Positions 1 to 8,845 of a stretch of DNA of 64,000 nt are shown here, piece by piece. Position numbers and translations under genes: made by a program. The notes under the pieces were generated by a model. It searched no databases, was not told where the DNA came from, and saw nothing but the letters and a program-made list of their open reading frames with translations. Positions within the stretch are counted from its first letter, which is position 1. The number at the start of each line of letters is the position of its first letter. Source of the DNA: SURF-55 sp040755195 (lineage in GTDB: Bacteria > Bacillota > Desulfotomaculia > Desulfotomaculales > Ammonificaceae); contig JBFMBL010000009.1 in NCBI GenBank assembly GCA_040755195.1, positions 14,895 to 78,894 on the forward strand. Reading direction: 5' to 3'.

Positions 1-789
1 GTAACCATGGCCGCCGGTCTGGCTGTCGGGGGCTGGCGTCCGGTCGTGGCCATTTATTCAACCTTCATGCAGCGCGCTTACGACCAGATAATCCACGATG
101 TTTGTCTCCAGCGGCTACCTGTGCTCTTCGCTCTTGACCGTGGCGGTCTTGTCGGCGAAGACGGCGTTACTCATCAAGGCATATTCGACCTGGCCTATCT
201 CCGGTCGATACCAAACATGACGATAATGGCTCCCCAGGACGAAAATGAGTTGCGGCACATGTTGAAAACCGCGCTCGCCTGCTGCGGACCCTGCGCCATT
301 CGCTACCCCCGCGGCAGCGGCACCGGTTGTCTTCTGGACCAGGAGTTGCAGATTCTTCCGTACGGCCGGTCCCTCGTTTTAAGGGACGGTAAGGATGTCA
401 GCTTTTTTGCGGTGGGACATATGGTCGGGGCCGCCATGGAAGCCGCGGATAAACTCGCGCAGCAGGGAATAGAGGCCGCGGTTATTAACGTGCGTTTCGT
501 AAAACCTCTCGATACCGCCTTGCTCCTGCGATTTTCACGACAGACGCAGCGCGTTGTAACAATAGAAGAAGGCATTCTGGCAGGCGGTTTCGGCAGCGCG
601 GTAGCGGAACTTCTAATGGACAACGGACTCGGCAACGTTGAACTCGTCCGTCTCGGGATCAATGATACCTTTGTGGAGCACGGCGCTCCTAAATTGTTAA
701 GGGAAAAATACGGTCTTACCCCCGAGGGAATCGTAACGGCGGTAACACAACCCAGACGCCGTTTGAAGGTGGCGGTCAAAGGCACATGA
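1..789 (+). CDS. dxs: 1-deoxy-D-xylulose-5-phosphate synthase, C-terminal part
   Basis: This enzyme condenses pyruvate and glyceraldehyde-3-phosphate with thiamine diphosphate at the entry of the non-mevalonate isoprenoid pathway. The window opens inside the gene. The frame is open from base 1 (V-T-M-A-A-G-L-A, the usual HAVT-AAGLA region), and about 262 C-terminal residues are present. They cover the pyrimidine-binding transketolase domain (RGGLVGEDGVTHQG, then MAPQDENEL) and the C-terminal transketolase domain (EEGILAGGFGSAV). The stop overlaps the next start (ATGA at 786-789), so it is probably translationally coupled to tlyA. Only the N-terminal half is missing, because of the window edge. 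Confidence 0.96.
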   Translation, partial: VTMAAGLAVGGWRPVVAIYSTFMQRAYDQIIHDVCLQRLPVLFALDRGGLVGEDGVTHQGIFDLAYLRSIPNMTIMAPQDENELRHMLKTALACCGPCAIRYPRGSGTGCLLDQELQILPYGRSLVLRDGKDVSFFAVGHMVGAAMEAADKLAQQGIEAAVINVRFVKPLDTALLLRFSRQTQRVVTIEEGILAGGFGSAVAELLMDNGLGNVELVRLGINDTFVEHGAPKLLREKYGLTPEGIVTAVTQPRRRLKVAVKGT

Positions 790-1598
790 CGGCACCCCGG
801 AACCGCCTCGATGTGTTTTTGGTTAAAAACGGTTATTTCGCAACCCGGGAACGGGCGCAGGCAGCGATAATCGGCGGCTCGGTCATGATTAACGGCCATA
901 GAGTCCTGAAGCCGGGACACTCGGTAAACATCAATGATGTAATCGAGATCCGCGGCGGAGCGGTTCCTTATGTTTCCCGCGGCGGTCTGAAACTGGCCCA
1001 TGCGCTGAAGGTTTTTCAACCTGACCTTGCCGGTTTGGTTGTAATCGATGTGGGCGCTTCTACCGGAGGTTTCACAGACTGTCTTTTGGAAGAAGGCGCC
1101 AGACGCGTTATTGCTATAGATGTCGGCTACGGGCAACTGGCGTGGAAACTCCGGAATGACCCGCGTGTCACCGTTATGGAACGAACAAACATTCGCTATC
1201 TGGAACCATCACAACTGGACGAACCGGCGGATTTCGCCACCATCGACGTCAGTTTTATATCCCTGAAAAAGGTTTTTCCGGTAGTGGGTCGGCTTTTGAC
1301 GCCGGCGGGGCGTGGCCTGGCTTTAATCAAGCCGCAGTTTGAAGCGGGACGCGGTAAGGTCGGAAAGAAAGGGGTTGTGAAGGATCCCGCAACCCAGATC
1401 GCCGTCTGTAATGAGATTGTTGGCTTCGTACGCAATCTAGGCTGGGAAGTGCTCGGTTTGACTTTTTCGCCTCTTAAAGGACCGGAAGGAAACATCGAAT
1501 TCTTTTTATATTTCGATAAGGTTCCCGGCCAAACATGGCAGGGAAGCGCCGAAGAAGTGGTGACCCGAGCCTGGGATCATTTCCGGAACAGCGGCTGA
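786..1598 (+). CDS. tlyA: TlyA-family rRNA 2'-O-methyltransferase / hemolysin-like protein
   Basis: The product has 270 residues. An N-terminal S4 RNA-binding domain (about 5-65, RLDVFLVKNGYFATRERAQ) is followed by an FtsJ-like Rossmann methyltransferase. That domain has a SAM motif (DVGASTGGFTD, about residue 95), the catalytic-lysine region near LKLAHALKVF, and a late KPQFEAGR block. Family members methylate ribose 2'-OH of rRNA cytidines. The dxs-tlyA-nadK-argR-recN order is typical of Firmicutes. It starts at an ATG inside the dxs stop (4-bp overlap). Confidence 0.93.
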   Translation: MTAPRNRLDVFLVKNGYFATRERAQAAIIGGSVMINGHRVLKPGHSVNINDVIEIRGGAVPYVSRGGLKLAHALKVFQPDLAGLVVIDVGASTGGFTDCLLEEGARRVIAIDVGYGQLAWKLRNDPRVTVMERTNIRYLEPSQLDEPADFATIDVSFISLKKVFPVVGRLLTPAGRGLALIKPQFEAGRGKVGKKGVVKDPATQIAVCNEIVGFVRNLGWEVLGLTFSPLKGPEGNIEFFLYFDKVPGQTWQGSAEEVVTRAWDHFRNSG

Positions 1599-1674
1599 CA
1601 GTTATTTCAAAGATTTTTCCTTGCACACAAGATGCTCTTTAACAAATTGGACTTAAGGAATTTGCGGGCTAAAA

Positions 1675-2196
1675 ATGGGGAAAACCATGGATTCACTTGG
1701 GTATGTTGTTTTAGGCGCTATTATAGGAATCTACCTCTTCTGGCGTCTCGCCAAGGCCCGGCGGCGCCACATATCCCGGCGGCGCGCCATGCTTGCCCGG
1801 CGTGGAGAAGACCGGGCGCGGCATTTCCTCGAGCGTGCCGGGTATAATATTGTGGGCCTGCAAGAAAAGGTCCCCATAAAGATAACCATTGACGGGGAAA
1901 CTCATGCAAGCTATGTTAAAGCAGACGCCATCGTAACGCGCGGCGGTTACCGGTATGTGGCGGAAGTAAAAACCGGCAAGGCGGCTTTGCCGCAGCCCTT
2001 ACTCCGGCGTCAACTCCTGGAATACTTCCTGGCGTTCAAAGCCGGCGGTATGCTTTTGGTAAACGGTGACACCGGTAAAATCTCCCGGGTGGAGATTGAC
2101 ACACCTTTCGCTAATCAATCAAAATGGTACTTAATCGCGGTCGGTTTTGTCGCGGGTTTTATCATGGGAATATGGGTGGCAACGCGATGGAAATAA
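1675..2196 (+). CDS. Membrane-anchored PD-(D/E)XK nuclease-like protein, unknown role
   Basis: The product has 173 residues. A hydrophobic segment spans residues 8-25, followed by a basic stretch (RRRHISRRR). A soluble domain comes next, and a second hydrophobic segment lies near the C-terminus (about 151-169). The middle resembles small PD-(D/E)XK nucleases of the YraN/Mrr kind: a helix with Glu45 (RGEDRARHFLERAGYNIV), Asp84 in KADAIV, and Glu97-Val-Lys99 in AEVKTGK. A Gln/Arg-rich helix follows. Nuclease activity is inferred from these residues only. ATG 1687 (MDSLGY) is an alternative start with a GGGG stretch just upstream. The end overlaps nadK by 10 bp, which suggests coupling. Confidence 0.8.
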   Translation: MGKTMDSLGYVVLGAIIGIYLFWRLAKARRRHISRRRAMLARRGEDRARHFLERAGYNIVGLQEKVPIKITIDGETHASYVKADAIVTRGGYRYVAEVKTGKAALPQPLLRRQLLEYFLAFKAGGMLLVNGDTGKISRVEIDTPFANQSKWYLIAVGFVAGFIMGIWVATRWK

Positions 2197-3053
2197 AAAC
2201 AGTCGGCCTCTTAATTAATCCTACTTTAGGCGAAAGTGTAGCCGATGTAGCCAGGGGAATGGTCGGCTATCTTACCAACCGGGAGATTCGGGTTTTACTT
2301 CTTAACGACCATGCCCCGCTGGTCGGAGGGAGCGGCGTAAGCAGGGAGGAATTGAGCGAGCTTGCGGACTGTCTCTTTTGTCTGGGAGGTGACGGGACAC
2401 TCCTTTCCACCGTACAGGTAGCCGCTTTCCGCAACATCCCCGTTTTGGGCATCAATCTCGGCGGACTGGGATTTCTAACAGAGCTGAACACGGAGGAATT
2501 ATACCCCGGCCTTGAAAAGATCCTCAACGGGAATTACCGGATTGAAGACCGTCTCCTTTTGATCGGTAGATTAGAAAGAGCAGGAACAACCGTCAAGGAG
2601 GTGGTCTGTCTTAACGACTGCGTGGTCGGCCGGGGAGCGTTGAGCCGTCCCTGCCGCCTTGAGGTGCGTGTTGACGGCCACCGCGTCATGAAGTTTAAAG
2701 GCGACGGAATCATAGTTTCGACTCCCACGGGGTCAACCGCCTATTCGTTTTCCGCAGGCGGGCCGGTGATAGAGCCGGTGATCGGGGCAATCATACTTAC
2801 CCCCATCTGTCCTCATTCCTTCATTGTCCGCCCAATGGTGATTAATGCCGACGCCGTCGTTCAGGTTTTTCTTGAAACAAGCGTGGCAGGCAACAGCTTG
2901 ACTGTTGACGGGCACGAGAGTATTCCGCTCCTGGCAGGAGATATTGTCGTTATTAAACGCTATTCAAACCAGCTGAAGCTTATCCGTGTTTCCGAGAAAA
3001 GTTTTTACACCATTTTACGAAAAAAGCTGCAGCTAGAAGGGTTGGAGGATTAG
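2187..3053 (+). CDS. nadK: NAD kinase
   Basis: It phosphorylates NAD to NADP in the cytoplasm. The product has 288 residues from the preferred ATG 2187 (MEIKTVGLLINP), which has GGGTGG 7 bases upstream. A longer reading from 2124 would overlap the membrane nuclease gene and add residues that the family lacks. Diagnostic motifs are GGDGTLLS (about residue 67), GINLGGLGFL, the NDCVVGRG variant of the conserved NE/ND site, and TPTGSTAYSFSAGGPV. It is co-oriented and overlapped with the gene upstream and lies 22 bp from argR. Confidence 0.95.
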   Translation: MEIKTVGLLINPTLGESVADVARGMVGYLTNREIRVLLLNDHAPLVGGSGVSREELSELADCLFCLGGDGTLLSTVQVAAFRNIPVLGINLGGLGFLTELNTEELYPGLEKILNGNYRIEDRLLLIGRLERAGTTVKEVVCLNDCVVGRGALSRPCRLEVRVDGHRVMKFKGDGIIVSTPTGSTAYSFSAGGPVIEPVIGAIILTPICPHSFIVRPMVINADAVVQVFLETSVAGNSLTVDGHESIPLLAGDIVVIKRYSNQLKLIRVSEKSFYTILRKKLQLEGLED

Positions 3054-3075
3054 TTTGCTGGGAGGAGGGAGGCAA

Positions 3076-3540
3076 ATGAAACTCACAAGGCATAATCTGA
3101 TCCTTCAAATAATCAAAGAGCGCTCTATAGACAGCCAGAGAGCGTTGGTCAAGGCGCTTTCGGAAGCAGGCTTCAATGTTACCCAGGCGACGGTTTCACG
3201 AGACGTACGGGAACTCGGCCTGATTAAGGTTGCAGCCGATAATGGAATCCGTTACGTCACCCCGGAATCCCGGGTCCGGAACATAAGGGAAGAAGAACGG
3301 CTGCGCCGTTTGATACGTGATGCTGTGGTTTACGTGGACAGCACCGACTACCTGGTGGTCGTAAAAACCCTTCCCGGCACTGCCCAGGGGGTAGCCTCCG
3401 CCGTCGATCATGCGGGTTGGTCCGGTGTCATGGGAACTGTAGCCGGGGATGATACCTTTCTGATAATCGTGAAATCCCGCAGCAAGGCTGCCGCCGTGCG
3501 CCAGCGGCTTAAATCCCTGGTTTCCGGAGATAAAGAATAA
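3076..3540 (+). CDS. argR: Arginine repressor ArgR/AhrC
   Basis: This hexameric, arginine-responsive regulator controls arginine biosynthesis and catabolism genes. It has 154 residues. An N-terminal winged helix (HNLILQIIKERSIDSQ, then TQATVSRDVRELGLIKV) precedes the C-terminal arginine-binding oligomerisation domain (GTAQGVASAVDHAGW, GTVAGDDTFLIIV). The start is ATG 3076 with GGAGGAGGGAGG at 3061-3072; TTG 3055 is in frame but lies within or before this ribosome site. It is followed at once by recN, as in Bacillus. Confidence 0.95.
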   Translation: MKLTRHNLILQIIKERSIDSQRALVKALSEAGFNVTQATVSRDVRELGLIKVAADNGIRYVTPESRVRNIREEERLRRLIRDAVVYVDSTDYLVVVKTLPGTAQGVASAVDHAGWSGVMGTVAGDDTFLIIVKSRSKAAAVRQRLKSLVSGDKE

Positions 3541-3541
3541 A

Positions 3542-5194
3542 ATGCTCCACACGCTTACTATAAAGAACATCGCTTTAATTGAAGACCTGACACTCGAGCT
3601 CGGTCCGGGGTTGAATGTAATTACCGGTGAAACGGGCGCCGGGAAATCGGTCATTCTTGAAGCTCTTGAACTGGTACTGGGGAAAAGAGCAACCTCTGAA
3701 TACATTCGCACAGGCGCCGGCAACGCTTCAATTGAAGCGGTTTTTATGACCGACAGGATTCCTGATTGCCTTGCCCGGCATGGTATTGAACTCGAAGAAG
3801 GTTGCCTTATCTTCCGCCGGGAGCTCTACCGGCAGGGTAAAAGCTTAAGCCGTATCAACGGGTGTGCAGTGCCACTCACGTTATGCCGTGAAGCCGCAGG
3901 CGAACTCATTGACTTCCTGATTCAAGGCGAGCAACAAGAAATCTACCTTCCAGCAAAACAGGAGGAACTGCTCGACACCTTTGCCGGCCTTATACCTGCA
4001 CGTCTTGAATTGGCACAAGTTTACCGGCGTTGGCAGGAAATAAAGGAAAATGCCGAAGCTGAAACAATTGCAGGCCGCGAGAGGTTGAGGCGTGCCGATA
4101 CTCTTCGCTTTCAGGTTGCGGAGATTGACCAGGCCGCCTTGCGAGTCGGCGAAGTCGAGGAGCTTCATGACGAACGTGAATGGCTGAAGAATGCGGCCCG
4201 ACTGAAAGAACTCGCACTCCGCGGTCAAATGCTGCTAAGCGGTGAAGACCGTTCAGCGGTGGAGATTGTCGGCGAAGCTGCCGCCATCGTAACAGAAATC
4301 ACCGGTTACCGGCGCCAGCTGGAAACTTTCGCCGTCGGCCTAAAGGAAACAACAAATCTCCTGGTTGAAGCGGCGCGGGAGTTGGAACGGCTGGTCGATC
4401 AAGCCGAATACGACCCGCACCGGATCGATGCCATTGAATCCCGCCTTGATCTTATAGACAGACTCCGGCGTAAATACGGCGAAAACATTGACGAGATTTT
4501 GGCTTACCGGGGAAAAGCCTCGAAAGAGTTAGAGGAGTTGGAACGTGAAGCAGCGGAAGCATCGGATTTGCAAGCAGAGGCGGACCGTTTGGAAAAAGAA
4601 TGGGCGAATAAAGCCCGGCGGTTGCAAACGCTGAGAGAAGAAGCCGCCCGGCGCCTCGAAAACGAGATGACTGCGGAACTAACAAAATTGGCGATGGGAA
4701 AAACACTGTTCAAGGTTGTTTTTTCTCCCGCCGTGGAAACTCCCAACCAAAGAGGCGTGCAAGAAGTTGAAATTCATTTCTCACCCAACCCGGGTGAACC
4801 AGTAAAGCCGATGGCGCGTATCGCTTCCGGCGGTGAAGCCGCGCGGGTGTTTTTCGCGTTAAAGGTTCTTACCGCCGCCAATGAGCGGGTAGAAACACTT
4901 TTTCTGGATGAGGTGGACACAGGAATCAGCGGCCAGGCGCTCGAAGCGGTAGCGACGAGATTGGAGTTTATCTCCAGGCATCGGCAGGTGTTGTGCATCA
5001 CACACCAGGCTATCGTAGCCGCGAGAGGAAGATCTCATTATCTGATTTGTAAGCAGGTCTTAGACGGTCGTGCGATCATTAGAGTCGTTCCCCTTCAAGA
5101 GGAAGACAGGTTAAAAGAACTCGCCCGGCTTGTAGGAGGCTCTCCCGATACAGCTCGCGAGCATGCAATTAAGCTGTTGGCGGAAAGAATGTAG
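3542..5194 (+). CDS. recN: DNA repair ATPase RecN
   Basis: SMC-like ATPase acting in double-strand break repair. The 550-residue length is usual for the family. The Walker A site is in GETGAGKS near residue 31. A long coiled-coil middle (about 150-370) precedes the ABC-type C-terminal half, with signature-like ARIASGGEAAR and Walker B LFLDEVDTGISG. The gene begins 2 bp after argR and is followed by spoIVB and spo0A, the classical Firmicute order. Confidence 0.96.
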   Translation: MLHTLTIKNIALIEDLTLELGPGLNVITGETGAGKSVILEALELVLGKRATSEYIRTGAGNASIEAVFMTDRIPDCLARHGIELEEGCLIFRRELYRQGKSLSRINGCAVPLTLCREAAGELIDFLIQGEQQEIYLPAKQEELLDTFAGLIPARLELAQVYRRWQEIKENAEAETIAGRERLRRADTLRFQVAEIDQAALRVGEVEELHDEREWLKNAARLKELALRGQMLLSGEDRSAVEIVGEAAAIVTEITGYRRQLETFAVGLKETTNLLVEAARELERLVDQAEYDPHRIDAIESRLDLIDRLRRKYGENIDEILAYRGKASKELEELEREAAEASDLQAEADRLEKEWANKARRLQTLREEAARRLENEMTAELTKLAMGKTLFKVVFSPAVETPNQRGVQEVEIHFSPNPGEPVKPMARIASGGEAARVFFALKVLTAANERVETLFLDEVDTGISGQALEAVATRLEFISRHRQVLCITHQAIVAARGRSHYLICKQVLDGRAIIRVVPLQEEDRLKELARLVGGSPDTAREHAIKLLAERM

Positions 5195-5243
5195 TAGTCA
5201 GAATACAGAATACAGAATAATGGTGCCCATCATTCCATCAGGA

Positions 5244-5273
5244 GCATAAAGGTCAACCTTGCCGGGTATTTTA
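5244..5273 (+). promoter_or_regulatory. Possible sigma-F/sigma-G-type promoter for spoIVB
   Basis: GCATA (5244-5248), 15 bases, then GGGTATTTTA (5264-5273) fits the forespore consensus with one mismatch in the -10. In Bacillus, spoIVB is transcribed in the forespore. The predicted start would fall almost on the ribosome site, giving a very short leader, so this is tentative. Confidence 0.3.
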
Positions 5274-5292
5274 AATGCCCGGAGGGGTATCG

Positions 5293-6621
5293 TTGTCGCA
5301 GAAAGCACGTCGTCTCGCATTATTTCTCTTTTTCGTCTTCTTCATTATTTCTACTTATCTAACAGCCGCATTCTGGCCCGTAAGGCAAAGCCTCACAGTC
5401 GGTGAGTTTTTTAATTTCGCCGAGGCCTTCCCCGAATTTCTCAAAAAACACTTAGTGCTAGTCCCCGAAGGTTACGATATCGTTCATGATCCTTTATTGT
5501 ACGAAAAATTGGAAGCCGCCGTGCCCGGCAGATTTCACGCACGAGTATCTTATCATGGTTTTCTGCCGCTTCGGACGGTGGTCGTGGACATACAACCTGA
5601 GTTACGGGTCTATCCCGGCGGGCAGGCGGTGGGGGTACTACTGCATACTCAGGGTGTTGTAATCGTCAGTGTAACGGAGGTTACGAACGAAGATGGCTTA
5701 AAAATAAAGCCGGCTGCGGATGCCGGTTTAATCCCCGGCGACATAATAACGCGCATAGACGGAAATCCTGTAACCAGTGACAAGGTTGTAAAAGACGCGG
5801 TTTCCCGCGCAGGGAAAGAAAGACGCAAGGTAAGTCTTGAAGTCAAGAGAAATGGTAAAACGTTGCGTTTTGCAGTTAAACCGGCTTTCTGCAGCACGGC
5901 AGGATGTTACCGTGTAGGTTTATTAATAAGGGATTCGACGGCCGGTGTAGGAACGCTTACTTTTTACGATCCCGCATCCAGGGTATACGGCGCCCTTGGC
6001 CACGTTGTTGCCAATAACAGCGCTTCACGCCCGATGGAACTGGCCGACGGTTGTATAATCGAGGCTTTTATCCAGGGAATTCGGCCGGGAAAGCGCGGCA
6101 AACCCGGAGAAAAAATCGGGTTCTTTACCCAAAATTCGTCTTTATCGGGTACAATTAAACAAAACACTCAGTACGGTATATTTGGTCGTTTGGACCGGAT
6201 CCCGGAACACCCGATTTGCAAATCGACGATTCCGGTTGCCCTCGTTCACCAGGTACATCCGGGCAAGGCAACGATGCTCACGGTGATAAGCGGAAACCGG
6301 TTGGAAAGCTTTCAGGTCGAAATCAGTCGAGTAAATACCGCCAACCGTTCCGGGAGGAAGGACATAATCATAAGGGTTACCGATCCGAGATTGATACGTG
6401 TCGCAGGCGGTATTGTCCAGGGGATGAGCGGCAGCCCGATCATCCAGGACGGACGATTGGCTGGAGCCGTTACACACGTATTCATCAGCAATCCGGAAAG
6501 GGGGTATGGGATATTCGCGGAACGAATGATCCGTGAAAGCGGAATCTTACCTCAAAGGGTCGGCGGAAAACCGTTTGACAAAGTTGTATACGGTTCGTTT
6601 CTTGCCTGCCTTAAAACCTAG
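5293..6621 (+). CDS. spoIVB: SpoIVB sporulation signalling serine peptidase
   Basis: Forespore-secreted peptidase (family S55) that triggers pro-sigma-K processing in the mother cell. An N-terminal membrane anchor (ALFLFFVFFIISTYLTAAF) is followed by a PDZ domain (about 110-195, DAGLIPGDIITRIDG) and the S55 peptidase domain with YGALGH and the serine motif GMSGSPIIQDG near the C-terminus. TTG 5293 is preferred because GGAGGGG at 5281-5287 is correctly spaced. ATG 5275 lies upstream of that site and would add six residues. Its place between recN and spo0A is the standard synteny. Confidence 0.95.
   Translation: MSQKARRLALFLFFVFFIISTYLTAAFWPVRQSLTVGEFFNFAEAFPEFLKKHLVLVPEGYDIVHDPLLYEKLEAAVPGRFHARVSYHGFLPLRTVVVDIQPELRVYPGGQAVGVLLHTQGVVIVSVTEVTNEDGLKIKPAADAGLIPGDIITRIDGNPVTSDKVVKDAVSRAGKERRKVSLEVKRNGKTLRFAVKPAFCSTAGCYRVGLLIRDSTAGVGTLTFYDPASRVYGALGHVVANNSASRPMELADGCIIEAFIQGIRPGKRGKPGEKIGFFTQNSSLSGTIKQNTQYGIFGRLDRIPEHPICKSTIPVALVHQVHPGKATMLTVISGNRLESFQVEISRVNTANRSGRKDIIIRVTDPRLIRVAGGIVQGMSGSPIIQDGRLAGAVTHVFISNPERGYGIFAERMIRESGILPQRVGGKPFDKVVYGSFLACLKT
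6574..6582 (-). promoter_or_regulatory. Candidate Spo0A box upstream of spo0A
   Basis: TTTGACAAA on the plus strand is TTTGTCAAA on the minus strand, an exact match to the 0A-box consensus TTTGTCRAA. It lies in the 3' end of spoIVB, about 100 bp before the sigma-H-like promoter. Autoregulation by Spo0A is inferred. Confidence 0.4.
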
Positions 6622-6681
6622 CATCGAGTCGTGATTTGGTAAATGGCTGCTTTTGCCCGAGAAAAGTTTTTTGGGCTTCGG

Positions 6682-6710
6682 GAAGGATATTTTTTCCGAA
6701 TGGCGAATTC
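6682..6710 (+). promoter_or_regulatory. Sigma-H-type promoter of spo0A
   Basis: The -35 region GAAGGATAT (6682-6690) matches RnAGGAwWW. After exactly 11 bases, GGCGAATTC (6702-6710) matches RnnGAATww except for the last base. This equals the sporulation-induced promoter arrangement known for Bacillus spo0A. The leader to the TTG start would be about 45 nt. Confidence 0.65.
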
Positions 6711-6759
6711 TTACTTTAACTAGATAACGCTAAAGGTTTAAAAAAGGGAGGTATTCGAT

Positions 6760-7533
6760 TTGATAGGCAAGACCGTGCGTGTTGTTCTTGCTGACGACAA
6801 CAGGGAGTTTTGTGAACTCCTGAAAGATTTCCTAAATCAACAACCCGACTTTGAACTGGTAGGGGTTGCTTATAACGGATTGGAAGCTGTCGAGGTTATT
6901 GAAGAAACCCACCCGGATGTAGTTATTCTTGATATCATTATGCCGCACCTCGATGGCATAGGGGTTCTGGAAAAATTCGTCGGGAACACGCTTCCCTATC
7001 GCCCAAAGATTATCGTCCTTACCGCGTTGGGCCAGGAGGCTATAACCCAGCGTGCCGTCGAACTAGGTGCAGACTACTACATTGTGAAACCTTTCAATTT
7101 TTCCGTACTGGCCAGCCGGATCAGACAACTGGGCGACGGCGTCTCAACCAAGACTCCTTTCATTGTGCCTTCCAAACCCAGGAACCTCGATATGGCCGTT
7201 ACAAACATCATTCACGAAATAGGGGTTCCGGCGCATATCAAAGGCTACCATTATCTGCGGGATGCAATCTTGATGGTGGTGGACGAGATCAACCTCCTTG
7301 GCGGCATTACCAAGGAGCTTTACCCGATGATAGCCCAGAAGTACAATACTACCCCGAGCAGGGTGGAAAGGGCTATACGGCATGCTATTGAGCTTGCATG
7401 GGACAGGGGAAACGTCGAAGCCATATCGAAGTTTTTCGGTTACACCGTTAATATGGCCAAAGGAAAACCAACCAATTCAGAGTTCATAGCCATGATTGCC
7501 GACAAATTGCGTCTTGAATCAAGGGTAAGTTAA
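6760..7533 (+). CDS. spo0A: Sporulation master regulator Spo0A
   Basis: Response regulator that, once phosphorylated by the phosphorelay, commits the cell to sporulation. It has 257 residues. The receiver domain (about 1-125) has the acidic pair ADD, phospho-acceptor aspartate in VVILDIIMP, and Lys in IVKPFNF. The C-terminal Spo0A DNA-binding domain starts near TNIIHEIGVPAHIKGYHYL and includes the recognition-helix region TPSRVERAIRHAIELAW. The start is TTG with AGGGAGGT at 6745-6752. A sigma-H-like promoter and a 0A-like box lie upstream. Confidence 0.97.
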   Translation: MIGKTVRVVLADDNREFCELLKDFLNQQPDFELVGVAYNGLEAVEVIEETHPDVVILDIIMPHLDGIGVLEKFVGNTLPYRPKIIVLTALGQEAITQRAVELGADYYIVKPFNFSVLASRIRQLGDGVSTKTPFIVPSKPRNLDMAVTNIIHEIGVPAHIKGYHYLRDAILMVVDEINLLGGITKELYPMIAQKYNTTPSRVERAIRHAIELAWDRGNVEAISKFFGYTVNMAKGKPTNSEFIAMIADKLRLESRVS

Positions 7534-7672
7534 GAGCCTGACCGTTTGGTTAGAGTTTTATGTTGTGCAATAAATGATTAAAGGGAGAGTCGTTTGGATG
7601 CAACACTTGTCCTTGACTAAAACGGGAAAAATAATATATGGTCAATGTATAAGAAAATAAGGTGGCGTACTG

Positions 7673-8788
7673 ATGGCGATTAGGGGTCGGGTACGGGTCG
7701 ACCGGCGAACCAAGAATCTAATTCAAAGGCTCCAACCAAACGAGATCGCAATCATAAGTCATAATGGAATTGACAAGCTTGCAGCGCAAGGGCTCATTGA
7801 GGCACGCTGCAAGTTTGTTCTTAACGCCGAAACCTCACTCTCAACGGATTACCCGAACGAAGGGCCGCTGATGCTGGTGGAGGCCGGCATACCGATCATT
7901 GACAACATCGGACCGGAAATAATGAAAATTCCGGAAGGAACAGAGATAGTAATAAAGGACGATACCGTTTACCTGAACGGCCTCGCGCTGCGCGGTGAAT
8001 ATCTCGACAGTGAAAAGATAAGGGCGGCGATGGAGACAGCCAAGAACCGTCTGGGCGAGGTTCTCAGGTCTTTTGTTGACAACACCCTGTCATACGCCCG
8101 TGATGAGATTGAGCTTGTGGCTCAAAAGATAGAGATGCCTCCATTAAAGACAAAATTCCAGGGAAAGCATGTTTTGATCGTGGTTCGCGGGTATAACTAC
8201 AAGGAAGACCTGCGTGCCATAAGTTCTTATATTCATGAGATGCACCCGGTATTGGTCGGCGTTGACGGCGGTGCTGACGCCCTTATGGAATTCGGTTACC
8301 ACCCGGATGTGGTAATCGGTGACATGGACAGCGTGAGTGACACCGCCCTGAAAGAAGCAAAAGAGATTGTGGTTCACGCTTACGCCGATGGTAAAGCCCC
8401 AGGGCTTGAACGGGTAAGAAAAATGAGTTTATCCGCGTCCGTACTGCCAATGGCGGGGACAAGCGAGGACGTGGCAATGTTGCTGGCTTACGAGAAAGGC
8501 GCAAACCTTATCGTTGCTGTCGGCACGCATTCGAACGTCCTCGATTTTCTGGAAAAGGGCAGGCGAGGGATGGGAAGCACCTTCCTCGTCAGGCTGAAGG
8601 TAGGTTCCATACTTGTTGACGCCAAAGGGGTTTCCAGACTGTACCGGAGCAGGGTAAAAGTACGCTATTTAGCACAGGTCATTGCCGCCGCCCTTTTACC
8701 TTTTGCGGCGGTAGCGGTGATTTCTCCTCCCATCAGGCAGCTCATGAAACTGGTCATCATCCAGTTCCGTATGCTTTTAGGGCTTTGA
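7673..8788 (+). CDS. steA: SteA-like protein (thiamine pyrophosphokinase-fold, putative division-associated)
   Basis: The product has 371 residues. A central region resembles the thiamine pyrophosphokinase catalytic fold (VGVDGGADALMEFGYHPDVVIGDMDSVS, of which the GDMDS part is most diagnostic). A C-terminal hydrophobic stretch (AQVIAAALLPFAAVAVI) suggests a membrane anchor. The family occurs next to a MctB-like partner, as it does here; in corynebacteria SteA and SteB act together at the septum. A septal role here is by homology only. A weak TTGACT lies near 7613 upstream, but I see no convincing -10. Confidence 0.85.
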   Translation: MAIRGRVRVDRRTKNLIQRLQPNEIAIISHNGIDKLAAQGLIEARCKFVLNAETSLSTDYPNEGPLMLVEAGIPIIDNIGPEIMKIPEGTEIVIKDDTVYLNGLALRGEYLDSEKIRAAMETAKNRLGEVLRSFVDNTLSYARDEIELVAQKIEMPPLKTKFQGKHVLIVVRGYNYKEDLRAISSYIHEMHPVLVGVDGGADALMEFGYHPDVVIGDMDSVSDTALKEAKEIVVHAYADGKAPGLERVRKMSLSASVLPMAGTSEDVAMLLAYEKGANLIVAVGTHSNVLDFLEKGRRGMGSTFLVRLKVGSILVDAKGVSRLYRSRVKVRYLAQVIAAALLPFAAVAVISPPIRQLMKLVIIQFRMLLGL

Positions 8789-8845
8789 ATCGCAGAAAAG
8801 TTGATTGCTTATGTTACTCTTTTTTATAAAAAGGGAGAATAATAC

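Noticed and set aside
303..1136. 277-codon open frame on the minus strand over dxs/tlyA
   Set aside because: It lies entirely over two clear conserved genes, has no motif or ribosome site, and is a codon-bias shadow.
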